NCBI RefSeq assembly: GCF_003610465.1
Contig: NZ_RAQI01000002.1
Coordinates: 1 to 64,000, forward strand
Origin: Xenorhabdus ehlersii
GTDB lineage: Bacteria > Pseudomonadota > Gammaproteobacteria > Enterobacterales > Enterobacteriaceae
DNA: 64,000 nt
Direction of reading: 5' to 3'
Part shown: piece by piece, positions 37,201 through 46,000 of the stretch
Layout: each line of letters starts with the position of its first letter
Numbering within the stretch: position 1 is the first letter of the stretch
Made by a program: the position numbers and the translations under genes
The notes under the pieces: model-generated
Told to the model about the DNA's origin: nothing
Seen by the model: the letters and a program-made list of their open reading frames with translations, nothing else
Database searches by the model: none

Positions 37201-40200
37201 AAACGACCGGTGTCAGCGGCTGCCTGTTTTGGGTTTCGCCATTTTGTTGGCGGCCAAGTTCCCGCAATACTTCGACGCCATTAACATGACTATGGCTCAA
37301 CCGTTGCCAGAGCAAAGCCTGCGTTTTTTCCATGCTGGCACGTAGGGACGTTGTCTTGCGTAAATCAAAATCCATCAACATAACCGAGGTAAAATCACCA
37401 ATCAGTTCTTGCACTTCTGGATGGAAAGGTTGCCGATTAAAGAATGTCAGGTTGAGAGTAAATAGTGGATGACGGCTGTACCATTCAAGGGTATGGGCAA
37501 ACAGCGTCAACAGGCCAGCGGAAGGTGTTACTCCCCATTTTTTCCAGCCTTGTTTAAGACGTTGCCAGTCAGATTGTGCCAAGCGACCTTCATAAGTCGT
37601 GAATTGTGGCTGGTTACGTTGTGGCAGTTGTGGATTCAACGGTAATCTTGGCGCCGGAGGTAATGAAAGGAGTTGTTCCTGCCAGTATGCCCATGATGCC
37701 CGCCACTCTTTACTTTCACGTTGCGCTTGTTCTGCCATCACATAATCGCGGAAAGTAAATGCTTGTGGGGCCAGAGGTTGTTGATGATAAGCAAGTTGTA
37801 GATCGTCCATCATGATCCGGAAACTCTGTACATCAAACTGCAACAGATCCAGGTTCATATGTAAGCGACAGCGTTCATTCGGTAGCAGTGATACAGAGAC
37901 TTCAAACAGCGGCCACTGTTCTGCTGGTGGTACTTGGTAGGAGAGGGTATGACGACGCTGAGCCAAAGCCTGTTCGCAGGCCGTATTATTCAGTGTCCGC
38001 AAATCATCCTGAGATAGAACATACCACGGCGTTTCCGGCAAAATCCTTTGTTGCCCATCTTCATCTACTATCATGCGTAACATGCCATGACGTTGAATCA
38101 ACGCATTCCATGCCTGCTCAAAACGCGGGATATCAAAACTATCCAGAGCCAGATCCCATTCAAATAAGACGTGACAAGCGACACCACCAAAATCAATGGC
38201 CTGTGTACGACCAATCCAGTAAGCGTGCTGAATGGGTGTCAGGGGAAATGGTGTGTGACGCTGGGAACTGTCAACAATCATCTCAGGTTGGGAAGAGACA
38301 ACAGGTTGTTCAGGCAGGGCATTCCCAACGAGTGTATTAAGCCCCTCTAGCGTCATATTTTGATAAGCCAATCCAGCGGTTAATCTAAAGCCAAATTGTT
38401 GGTGGATGGCCGCGTTCAACTCCAGAAATAGCAGGGAATCCAAACCAAATTGCAATAAATCTTGTTGTGGCTCTAAACGTTCCGGCTGTTCCAGACGCAA
38501 TAATGTTGCGACACGCTGACGCAACCAGTTAAGCCGTTGTTCACTGTCCTGAAACAGCGTGTTATCGGTAGAAAGTGAAGATGTCGATTTCGCAACGACT
38601 ATATTGGGAACGGCTATATTGGGAACATCAGCCTGTAGGCGTCGCATAATATCAGGATGATGATCATCTAACCGCATTGCCAGATAGCAAGGTGATGTGG
38701 TGTACAGAGATTGATTGAGATGCCAGATACCTTCATTTGTACTGAATGGTAACATGCCATCTTGCGCTAGCTTTTCCACTAATCGTCGGTCGCTGGCCAT
38801 ACCAATGCCACCCCAAACCCCCCAAACCCATGTTTTAACCATCAATTGATTTGGTGCTGTCAGCGCTAAAGATTCCAAACAAGCGTTGGCGACTGCATAA
38901 GCACCTTGCCCTTGGGCACCTAACATTGATGCGGCAGAAGCGTGAAGCAGCAGATATTGTGCATTATGCTGTTGGAGCGCAGCTTGCAACGCCGATGCGC
39001 TGTGCGCTTTGACGGTTAATACCTGTGACAGGTGTTGACGCTCAAGTTTTGCCAGTGGGGTATGGTCAGCAATGCCTGCGGTATGGATCGCGCCAGCAAT
39101 ACAATCCTCTTGTGCCAGCGATTGCACTGCATTTAGCAAGGCTGGTGTATCAGTGACATCAAGGTTAATCCAACGTATTTCACATTCGCTATTCAGTGAC
39201 AATGCTTGCACAAAAGTATCCCAATCTGCCTTTTTGCGGCGGGCAAACACGGCGATCTTACGTGCACCTTGGGCTAGCAACCAACGGATGGAAATGCGAC
39301 CGATACCGCCCATACCCCCCGTAATAATGTGCCAACCCTGATGAGGAATGAGTATCGGCTGCTGTGATAAGGGTAATGACTGGCGCTGTAAAACAGGTAC
39401 AGCGATTTGATTTCCGCGCACTCTCAGCCAGCGATTGTATCCAGAATGGCGTTCATGATTTTGTGTATCCAGATAGCCAAGCGCTAATGATACAGCGTCA
39501 GTATCGTTGATATCAGCGATATCAATCGCCTGGATGCGACGATGGGAGTACTCTTCAACCGCGACACGCAGTAACGCCCAGATAGCGTATTGAGCGGGGT
39601 TGATATCCTCTTTTAATAAGGTGGATTCTGGTTGGGCGCCGCAGGTTACGACGGTTAAAGGTGTTGTTTCATCGCGTTTTAGTTCACGAATAACTTGATC
39701 ACATAATTCAGTAATATCATTGCCTTCAAGCAGTAATAACGTATTTTCGCTTTCAGGCTGTAAATGAATTCCTGCCTGACGCCAATGATTAATTATCTCG
39801 TCATTTTCTGTTGAGGTGCGAAGAGTATAGGTCGTTGAAGATTTCTGTGTATCTGTGGTGTTTATTGTGCGCCAATGCAAGACATAATGAGTATCAGGGC
39901 ATGGTTGTGGTGCAGGAAGCCATGCTTTTGTCATCGATTGAGATACCACTGATTGACGAGGCAGATCAGCACGATCACTCAACAGAGCGAATAAACGCTC
40001 GCCAGCATAGATCAGTGCCGGAAAAGTTGCGAATAAACTCGCTTCCAATAACCGGCGTTTAGCATAAGGCAAGGCACGGTAAGGACGATATATTTTACTT
40101 ACCGTTGGACCGGAAACCTCCTGGTAATAACCTTGCTGAACACAGTGGATTAATAACTGTTCCAGCAAAGGACGCCAGCAGGGTTGTAGCCGACCAGCCC

Positions 40201-43045
40201 GAATCGTGTCGATGGCACTGAAACCTTGTTCAGCATCACGTCCATGACATTGATATATCAATGCGTCGGTATACAATGCCCGCAATATTAGCGCATCGGG
40301 ATTTTGTTCAATGGCCGGATCGAGCAGGGAATTAACATCAAGCTCAGCGTGGATATTGGCTAAAGGTTGCTCGGTTTTATTTATAGGTAATCCGGTTACA
40401 GAGAAACTGTAATGCTGCTCATCAAATGGATAGAGTGGCGCATGGCATTTTACTCCGGTGAACGGGAAAAGAGGCGGCCAATCAAGATGTGCACCGGCAC
40501 AATAAAGTTGCATGAGAGCCGTTTGCTGAGCTGCCTCTGGGGAGCCTTGACGATATACACTCGCAACCCAGGTTTCCTGCGGCAGACTGACACGTCGTCC
40601 GATCCCTGTTAGCTGTGCATCAGCCCCAAACTCCATGAACAATGTAACACCTTGTTGGCGGGCAAATTCAATGGCTTGATGATAACGAACAGTGTGGCGC
40701 ATATGGTGACACCAGTAATCTGGTGAACCTAATTGCTCATAATCTGCAAGATTGGCTGTTAAGGTGGAAATTAGCGGAATTTCTCCTGATGCAGGTTGTA
40801 ACCGACGGCAATACAGGGAAAATGTTTCCAGAACAGGCTCAAGCATGACGGAATGTGCTGCACAGGCAACATTAAGGCGCTGGCAACGAATCTGCTGCTG
40901 TTCCAGACGTTGTGCCAGGATATCAATTTCTGCCTCTGTACCGGCCCAAACCCAGTGTTGCGGGCCATTGCAAACCGCCAGATCCAATGCCAGTGAATGG
41001 GTAAAAGGAAGAATATCATCTTCGTTGGCAAAGACCGCCAGCATTGCTCCCCCTTGGGAACAGCTTTGCATTAGTTTGCCTCGTACTGCGACCAGTGGCA
41101 TTACCTGTTCAGGTGTGAAGATGCCGGCAATAACGGCAGCCGCGAATTCACCGACGGAATGCCCCAGTACATAATCGGGTTTTAGCCCAAGTGCACGCCA
41201 ATGCGCTGCCAACGCAATTTGATGTGCCACAATAGCCGGTTGTGCATATTCGGTGGTCGATAATGCGGCATCATGTTCTCCGAACATGACTGCTTTTAGT
41301 GGCAGTGCTAATTCGGAAGCACAGGCCGCACAGCAACGATCTAACATGGCGGAGAAAACCGGAGAACTCGCATACATGGCTTTTCCCATGCCAGACCATT
41401 GACACCCCTGACCACTGAATTGCCACAGTTGCTTGTTTTCGCTCTTGGCTTGCCCGCTAAAAATGTTTGGTGTTGGCATATTGTCCGCAAAAGCGGATAG
41501 GCTGGCAGTATTTTTCTCAATATCTTGTGGTGATATTGTCAGCGCTAAGCGCCAGGGCAGGGAAAGATCACGTCCCTGCAATGTAGTCCAGGCCAGATCG
41601 GCATAATGTTCTGGGGCATTATTGAGTGCCGTCGCGTAGCGTTGCGCCAATTGACGTAATGAGGATTCAGAAGCAGCAGAGAGCAGCAACGGCGCTGTTG
41701 GTGAATGATTAACGTGGCGACGATGTAATTCTGTTGGCAATGATTGCACCACAATATGACAGTTGGTGCCGCCAATACCGAATGAAGAAACACCGGCGGT
41801 ACGCAATTCTTGCGTCCAATGTTGTCCTTGTGTTGCCAGTCTGAATGGGCTTTCTTGCAGCCGTAATGCCGGATTGGGTTGTTGTACATTGATCGTTGGA
41901 GGAATGTAACCATGCCAAACGGACAGAACCGCTTTGATCAAACTGGCAATGCCTGCGGCAGTATCGAGATGGCCGATGTTGCTTTTCACTGAGCCAAGGT
42001 AACAAGGCGGTACTGACACACTACGCTCAGAAAATACAGTGCGTAACGCGTCAACTTCTATGGGATCACCAAGGGGTGTCCCCGTGCCATGTGCTTCAAT
42101 CATGCCGACATCATCAATGCTGACATCTGCCAGTTGTAATGCTTCGCTAATAACACGGCGTTGACCATTCACTGAAGGTGCAGTAAAGCCAACTTTTTCG
42201 TTGCCATCGTTATTAATTGCACTGCCACGTAACACGGCCATGATGGGATCGCCATCGCGTAAGGCATCACTCAGACGTTTCAGTGCGACAACACCAACAC
42301 CATTGCCGCCATAGGTGCCATTTGCTTGACTATCAAAGGGACGACAATGCCCATCAGGTGAAAAGATCATCCCTGGTTGATACAAGTAACCGCTTTCTTG
42401 TGGGAAAGAAACCGCCACACCACCGGCTAAGGCCATGTCACACTCACCTGAACGCAGGTTCTCGCAAGCCATATGCACGGCAACCAGTGAACTTGAACAG
42501 GCCGTTTGGACGGTGAGTGCAGGACCTTTCAGATTTAATTTATAGGCGGTACGAGTCGCAAGATAATCTTTATCGTTACTCATTAACGCCTGTAACCCTT
42601 TAACCTTGCCAACATCGGTCATGGCAAACTGTGACCATGAAGGCCAGGTACTGATCCGGCTGCTCCCGAAGACACCGGTTTTCAGGGGGACATGGCGCGG
42701 TGCATAACCGGCATGTTCAAGCGCATGCCAGGCTGTTTGCAGGAATAGACGCTGCTGAGGATCGAGCATTTCTGCTTCCTGACGCGAATAACCAAACAGC
42801 GTGGCGTCAAATTGTTCCGCGTTCTCCAGTATTGCAGCCTGATTAACAAAGTTTTCACTATCAATGACTTCAGGAGGAATACCCGCATCCAATAATGTTT
42901 GACGGGACAGTGACGTTGTACACTCAACGCCATGTTGCAGGTTATGCCAAAACGTATCGCTATCTGGTGCCTGCGGAAAACGGCAGGCAAGACCAATCAC
43001 TGCGATGGGATCACAATTATCGTAGTGAGGCGCTAAATTAGTCAT
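31202..43045 (-). CDS. irp1: HMWP1-like polyketide synthase/NRPS with an additional cysteine module
   Basis: This is a 3947-aa megasynthase (Yersinia HMWP1 is about 3160). Approximate order: KS (TACSSSL ~180, EAHGTG ~318); AT (GHSVGEF ~628); a ~350-aa stretch without a SAM motif; KR (TGGMGGIG ~1241, YAVAN); ACP (GLDSLL ~1532); cyclisation (DLLQFDVQS ~1732); C-methyltransferase (LEVGAGTGA ~2282); PCP (GGDSLIA ~2544); second cyclisation (DLLVADGKS ~2737); A (TSGSTGKPKG ~3209, code DLYNLSLIWK, the known Cys code); PCP (GGDSLAA ~3602); thioesterase (GWSFGG ~3751). It would extend the aryl-thiazoline chain with malonate, reduce it, add a methylated Cys heterocycle and then a further Cys heterocycle, and release it. 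It overlaps its neighbours by 4 bases on both sides; AAGGAG precedes the ATG. A 15-bp tandem repeat lies before the TE. Confidence 0.95.
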   Translation of the reverse strand: MTNLAPHYDNCDPIAVIGLACRFPQAPDSDTFWHNLQHGVECTTSLSRQTLLDAGIPPEVIDSENFVNQAAILENAEQFDATLFGYSRQEAEMLDPQQRLFLQTAWHALEHAGYAPRHVPLKTGVFGSSRISTWPSWSQFAMTDVGKVKGLQALMSNDKDYLATRTAYKLNLKGPALTVQTACSSSLVAVHMACENLRSGECDMALAGGVAVSFPQESGYLYQPGMIFSPDGHCRPFDSQANGTYGGNGVGVVALKRLSDALRDGDPIMAVLRGSAINNDGNEKVGFTAPSVNGQRRVISEALQLADVSIDDVGMIEAHGTGTPLGDPIEVDALRTVFSERSVSVPPCYLGSVKSNIGHLDTAAGIASLIKAVLSVWHGYIPPTINVQQPNPALRLQESPFRLATQGQHWTQELRTAGVSSFGIGGTNCHIVVQSLPTELHRRHVNHSPTAPLLLSAASESSLRQLAQRYATALNNAPEHYADLAWTTLQGRDLSLPWRLALTISPQDIEKNTASLSAFADNMPTPNIFSGQAKSENKQLWQFSGQGCQWSGMGKAMYASSPVFSAMLDRCCAACASELALPLKAVMFGEHDAALSTTEYAQPAIVAHQIALAAHWRALGLKPDYVLGHSVGEFAAAVIAGIFTPEQVMPLVAVRGKLMQSCSQGGAMLAVFANEDDILPFTHSLALDLAVCNGPQHWVWAGTEAEIDILAQRLEQQQIRCQRLNVACAAHSVMLEPVLETFSLYCRRLQPASGEIPLISTLTANLADYEQLGSPDYWCHHMRHTVRYHQAIEFARQQGVTLFMEFGADAQLTGIGRRVSLPQETWVASVYRQGSPEAAQQTALMQLYCAGAHLDWPPLFPFTGVKCHAPLYPFDEQHYSFSVTGLPINKTEQPLANIHAELDVNSLLDPAIEQNPDALILRALYTDALIYQCHGRDAEQGFSAIDTIRAGRLQPCWRPLLEQLLIHCVQQGYYQEVSGPTVSKIYRPYRALPYAKRRLLEASLFATFPALIYAGERLFALLSDRADLPRQSVVSQSMTKAWLPAPQPCPDTHYVLHWRTINTTDTQKSSTTYTLRTSTENDEIINHWRQAGIHLQPESENTLLLLEGNDITELCDQVIRELKRDETTPLTVVTCGAQPESTLLKEDINPAQYAIWALLRVAVEEYSHRRIQAIDIADINDTDAVSLALGYLDTQNHERHSGYNRWLRVRGNQIAVPVLQRQSLPLSQQPILIPHQGWHIITGGMGGIGRISIRWLLAQGARKIAVFARRKKADWDTFVQALSLNSECEIRWINLDVTDTPALLNAVQSLAQEDCIAGAIHTAGIADHTPLAKLERQHLSQVLTVKAHSASALQAALQQHNAQYLLLHASAASMLGAQGQGAYAVANACLESLALTAPNQLMVKTWVWGVWGGIGMASDRRLVEKLAQDGMLPFSTNEGIWHLNQSLYTTSPCYLAMRLDDHHPDIMRRLQADVPNIAVPNIVVAKSTSSLSTDNTLFQDSEQRLNWLRQRVATLLRLEQPERLEPQQDLLQFGLDSLLFLELNAAIHQQFGFRLTAGLAYQNMTLEGLNTLVGNALPEQPVVSSQPEMIVDSSQRHTPFPLTPIQHAYWIGRTQAIDFGGVACHVLFEWDLALDSFDIPRFEQAWNALIQRHGMLRMIVDEDGQQRILPETPWYVLSQDDLRTLNNTACEQALAQRRHTLSYQVPPAEQWPLFEVSVSLLPNERCRLHMNLDLLQFDVQSFRIMMDDLQLAYHQQPLAPQAFTFRDYVMAEQAQRESKEWRASWAYWQEQLLSLPPAPRLPLNPQLPQRNQPQFTTYEGRLAQSDWQRLKQGWKKWGVTPSAGLLTLFAHTLEWYSRHPLFTLNLTFFNRQPFHPEVQELIGDFTSVMLMDFDLRKTTSLRASMEKTQALLWQRLSHSHVNGVEVLRELGRQQNGETQNRQPLTPVVFTSMLGMTQEGVAIKQSITQLLGDPVFVLSQTPQVWLDHQVMEVDGDLLFNWYCMNDVLEAGVIESLFAAYNALLMQICHQPERMEYYDLHTPPTTYMRYDFWPQHPELHQAEQYLRAKPEIRLAEIQPRQDDTQGYNLWLVAEDNLSLSLPEPRVINTDTLPLPTLAEQQVFERSWQHIEQQALFGLSQTLLRHNLFTAVQQYHSREEIEQRLQLAPQYQRLLTQWLTLFNNQGFIEKTADGYRCLQPLNHVPAPTAKLDNAVWCQTISRYVTTCIEQHNTLLAGRGNALELLFADKQITASLYSENPALRCLNQAAAEIVRQLSQTSEHFAVLEVGAGTGATSQKVLAHNAQAIQSYHFTDVSPLFLDDARQLLSHYDETVKFALFDINQRIDFSQHPESGYDLIMAVNVLHDAIHLKNTLRRLSRLLKTGGWLLIIESTKRESAMQLASVGFIEGINAWVDDRGDSNSALMELADWRKCLTQSGYRVSLEWPGQNGPELHQQLILARAEQQARLNISEIAAQFSTLPYSLHIQQQEQLPLIATAKENIAQPLITETEQPETENDQFHDIEQQVIALWSSLLPQSIQRHSDFFQSGGDSLIATRMVVQLRRQGYEQANLQQLFEHPKLSEFCRTLRVAETSSTTLAIPHQTEPASEQILPLTALQYAYWLGESQLFQFGNGIAHFYAELAINGLDLPRFTAAWNRVINHHAQLRGYMKDGQYHILPEVPCYTPTIIDCRDMMSNEREVQLNHARDTLRTQGVPSDNWPLFDLTLYHTDDRAHLLHLTIDLLVADGKSLTLILRDLHHWYQEPSWQPEPPAATIGDYIQALENEKTGEAWQQSRQYWLDRLPSLPDAPVLPLQDHQSQQLDQQCLTGYISPQQWQRLQQRAAEYRVSPSQVMLTLFAQVLSVWSNNEHFTINVLHGNRLLMPQYCDILVGNLSTTSLLEVDLRNITGFSDAISRIQRQWLADLQHALFDGQLVLREKNQHRHNLNAGMPIVFNDTTGTAGKGPSGLGTLNLFGAQTPHVYLDCMLISGAEGGVTIQWAILPQLFQPQVAENMFAHYQACVVAVLEPNYQWSTPLPDWLPTNDRALCQNSNATKNVFPSHTLCSLIEQSVNRYPQRTAVVDTSRQIDYRTLWSQSLTLAAHLQAQENQASSLIGVVMEKGWEQVVAVIAILLAGRAYLPIDASYPQQRIHQLLASGEVNTVLTQPKFAQQMSWPEHVHLISLDETLLNNLPVTEEQHLSVRPEDLAYVIFTSGSTGKPKGVMIDHQSAANTILDINQRIALNEHDSVLAISELTFDLSVYDLFGTLSGGAKLVIPAPGDTRQPDKLLTWLQQESVTVWNSVPAFVQLLEEYARSYPHSLNSLRWVLMSGDWIPPHLPTKLYALHPVLNLLSLGGATEASIWSIAYPIAHVDPNWRSIPYGKPLANQAFYVLNSALSPCPVWVTGELYIGGQGLALGYWADAEKTEQAFIIHPQTGERLYRTGDLGRWRPDGNIEFLGRNDHQIKIRGYRIELGEIEHRLCEHPDIQQAIVFAHTTSNGALQLVAGLRLTDTAPVSTELLPILPHWLQQTLPVWMCPQRFIILDTIPVSDNGKIDKRTLITLVEKAPEGDAIPSVTLSATGQTVLNLWESVLEQQNINVHESFFTLGGDSLAAVRLMVQINQTFNRQYPLSLLQAYDTVHSLAEFIEHQPENAYQSVILNKGNIEQSTLKQSTLEQFTLEQSTLEQSALFIVHPIGGHLLGYRHLAANWGVQRMIGLAFSPESMNTDKPSVGELAADYIGQIRNFQPKGPYALAGWSFGGLVAYEMAHQLRAAGENVSHCILIDSFAPNVRTDLTLDNAFCHRHFLLDLQGQFPGLELDNSVIAANTETFLQALHKALPQSAQIDSSLTELYAVWQHNLRALLDYCPPQTSQPFCLIRARQALPDFMDYLDPTTITSTDLGWQAFGPVNVTQLDGDHYSLFQHKYVGSLVACLKNILSSVPTVKPVKENI
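31995..32062. repeat. 15-bp tandem repeat in the PCP-TE linker
   Basis: Four and a half units of about gattgttctaaggta stand head to tail. The first two units are identical, the third has one change and the fourth two. In the minus-strand reading frame the array encodes repeats of the pentapeptide STLEQ (variants STLKQ, FTLEQ, SALF) between the last PCP and the thioesterase of the HMWP1-like protein. A multiple-of-3 unit allows length change without a frameshift. Confidence 0.9.
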
Positions 43046-46000
43046 TGTACAGCTCCTTTATGACGTTTTTCCCGTTGTTGCAGACGCTTTTGTTGTTGAC
43101 GTTGACGAAGGGTAATTGACTGGCTATTTCCGTTTTGAGCCTCTTTTCGGCAACGCAAACTGAGCGTCTTTGGTGTTGGATAAGCGAATAAATCAGTAAC
43201 AGCAAGATGCTGGAAACCTGCATGTTGTAATTTGTTATGCAGTTGGATTAGCTGTAGTGAGCTGGCTCCTGCCTCAAAGAAGTTTTGTTGTGCATGTATC
43301 GGATGATTGGTTACAGATAAAAACAGGTGTTGAATTTCATTGCATGTTTCACTGCATACTTGCGGTTCGGATCCTTCTAAGCGCGGTGATGATGCAATAG
43401 TCACCGCAGGATTATCTGTACCTTTCACGCTTTGCTGACGTGGCATCAGTTGCTCCAACTCTGAATGCCAGCTTTCCGGTTGTACAGCAAGGGTGCGCAA
43501 TAGCGCCATATAGCTGTTGAACATGCTTTGCAACTGATGTGGCGCAAATAATTCTTCGACTGCATCCCAGTTCAGGCAAAGTTCATCGTCAGATTCGTAA
43601 ACCTGATGATCCAGCCAGATTTGTGGCGTTTGCGAGATACCCCAAACCGGTTTCATCCATGATGAACGTGAAAGGAACTGTCCTTCATGGGTTCCCAACG
43701 CACTGGTGAAAACGACTGGCATAACGGCAGCATCGGGACCACGGCGCTGTGCTAGTTCACGCATCACTCTGATCGCTGAAATATGGCGGTGATCCAGATC
43801 TTGCCATAGCTGTTGTTGCAGCTGACGGGCACTTGATAACCAATTTTTCTTCGGATGCCAAGCCAGTAGTGACAGTGAAGTGAAATCACCCAGAATATGT
43901 TTAATGTCCTCATGCCAGTGTGGGCGATCGAACAGGGTAAGATTAAGAGTTAACTCCGGTTTGGTACTGAATGCGGACAGAACGGCTGCATAAGCGGCAA
44001 TCAAGAGCGCAGAAGGCGTTATTTGCTGGGAGGCAGCCTGTTGTTTTAATTGATCCCATTCATGTGCAGATAACCGATCGCTATAACGCACAAAATGCGG
44101 AGATTGAACACGTTCTGGTGCAATACGCAATGGTAATTGCGGAGCCAGTGGTAGTGTCTTCACTTGCTCTTGCCAGTATTGCAATGAATTCTGGTGTACT
44201 GGCATTTGTTGCTGGCGTAACACACAATCCCGGAATGTCACGTTCAGTGGTGGTAATGCGTGCTGTTCGTTGAGATATAGCTGCTCTAATTCAGCCAGCA
44301 ATATCTGCATACTTAATCCGTCTAATAGCAGGTTATCCAGGCTGACAAATAGTCGGGAGACAAGGCTGTTGTCTTGTGCAAGTTGGAAATCGAACACCGG
44401 CCAGCGACTGACATCCAATACTTGATGTGACAGACGTTCGCGTAAGGTGTCTGCCTCAGTAATATCAGCAAATCGGTGTTGTTTAACAGAGAAGACGGGA
44501 ACATCTTGCAATATCTGTTGTTGCCCATTAATCACAACAGTCCTCAGCATAGGATGACGTTGGATCAAACGATTTAACACTCGATTCAGGCGCTGAACAT
44601 CTAACTGTTCTATCCGGTATTCGATAAAGAAATGTGCACCAATGCCACTCAGAGCAAAACCAGCATGGCGTCCGACCAGATAAGCTTGCTGAACTTCAGT
44701 TAATGGGAAAGGCTGATATTCATCTTGCTCTTCCGGTATGGAATAGGCTTTTGATGAAGTTGTGGACAAAGAAGTCAGTGTTGAAGCAAACGCCGCCAAT
44801 TGCGGGTTACGGAAAAGATGACCATGTTCGCCTTTGAAGCCTTGTTGTGTTAGTTCACCAATCAAACGAGTAGCTAAAAGACTGTCACCGCCAAGTTGGA
44901 AAAAGTCGCTGTTACGGCCCAATTGCTCAGTATTCAGCAGGCGTTGCCAAATATCGGCAACGGTTTGTTCCACCGTATTTAGCAGAGTCATTTCAGGCTG
45001 AGACGTCGCTGTGTCTGTTTTTGTGGCGAACTGAAGAGATTGTGACAGTGCCTTGCGGTCAATTTTGCCGTTAGGTGTTAGAGGCAGACGCGGAATAACG
45101 TGTAAGCGCTGTGGGATCATATATCCTGGCAAATGTTGTGCCAGAGCGGATTTAATTTTTTCCCGATCAGGCTTGGTGACGTTGTCACTTGTTTGCATCA
45201 ACAACACACTCAGATTACCGATGGTAACCGGAGTTTCCGTTTGCAATGGAAGAAGAGATAACCACTCTGACGCAGAGCGTAACTGAATACCTTGAGGTGA
45301 GAGCAACTCAGTCGTAATCAGGGAGATAGAGGATGCTTGTTGCAACTCCATTGCTAATACCAACGCACCCGGTTGTGCCAGTGGAAGCAATGCTTTGATG
45401 CAACTTGTTGGGTCTTCCTCGCGGTGTAATACATTGTTTAACAGGATGATATCTGCCTGATACTGTAGCGATTCAGGTTTATTTTTCTCAGACCAATAGT
45501 GTACTGATGCATGAGTATAGCCACTTAACCTTGTTTGCATCTGATTAATCAGGGCCTGAGAACGTTCAAAGCCGATATAAGACAGATGTTGGTCAGTAAT
45601 ATGTTCTGCCAGCCATTGAGCGCAGAGACCACTGCGGGCATCGAACTCCATCAAAGTAACGGGGCGTTGTAACCGCTGGGAAAGGGCAAGGATGACGTGT
45701 TTCAATCCTGCCAACCATTGCTGGGTTTCTGGTTGGGCAAAGAGCTGTTGTTCCGGTGCGAATTGCGGATCATCAAGTAATGTGACGGCTGTCTGTTGTC
45801 CGGTAAGAATATTACGCAACGTAGAATGCCAGCGTGCAGGAACGCATTTTGCTTCATTATTGTATGCGGTGGATGGCAATACAGACTGATAGACATGATG
45901 TGCAGGTTCAGCCAATAAATTGCATCGGCAAAGATACGCCAGCATCCGGGCAAACCAGAGATGGTATTCCGGCTCAGCTTGATAGTGTTTCAGACAATCG

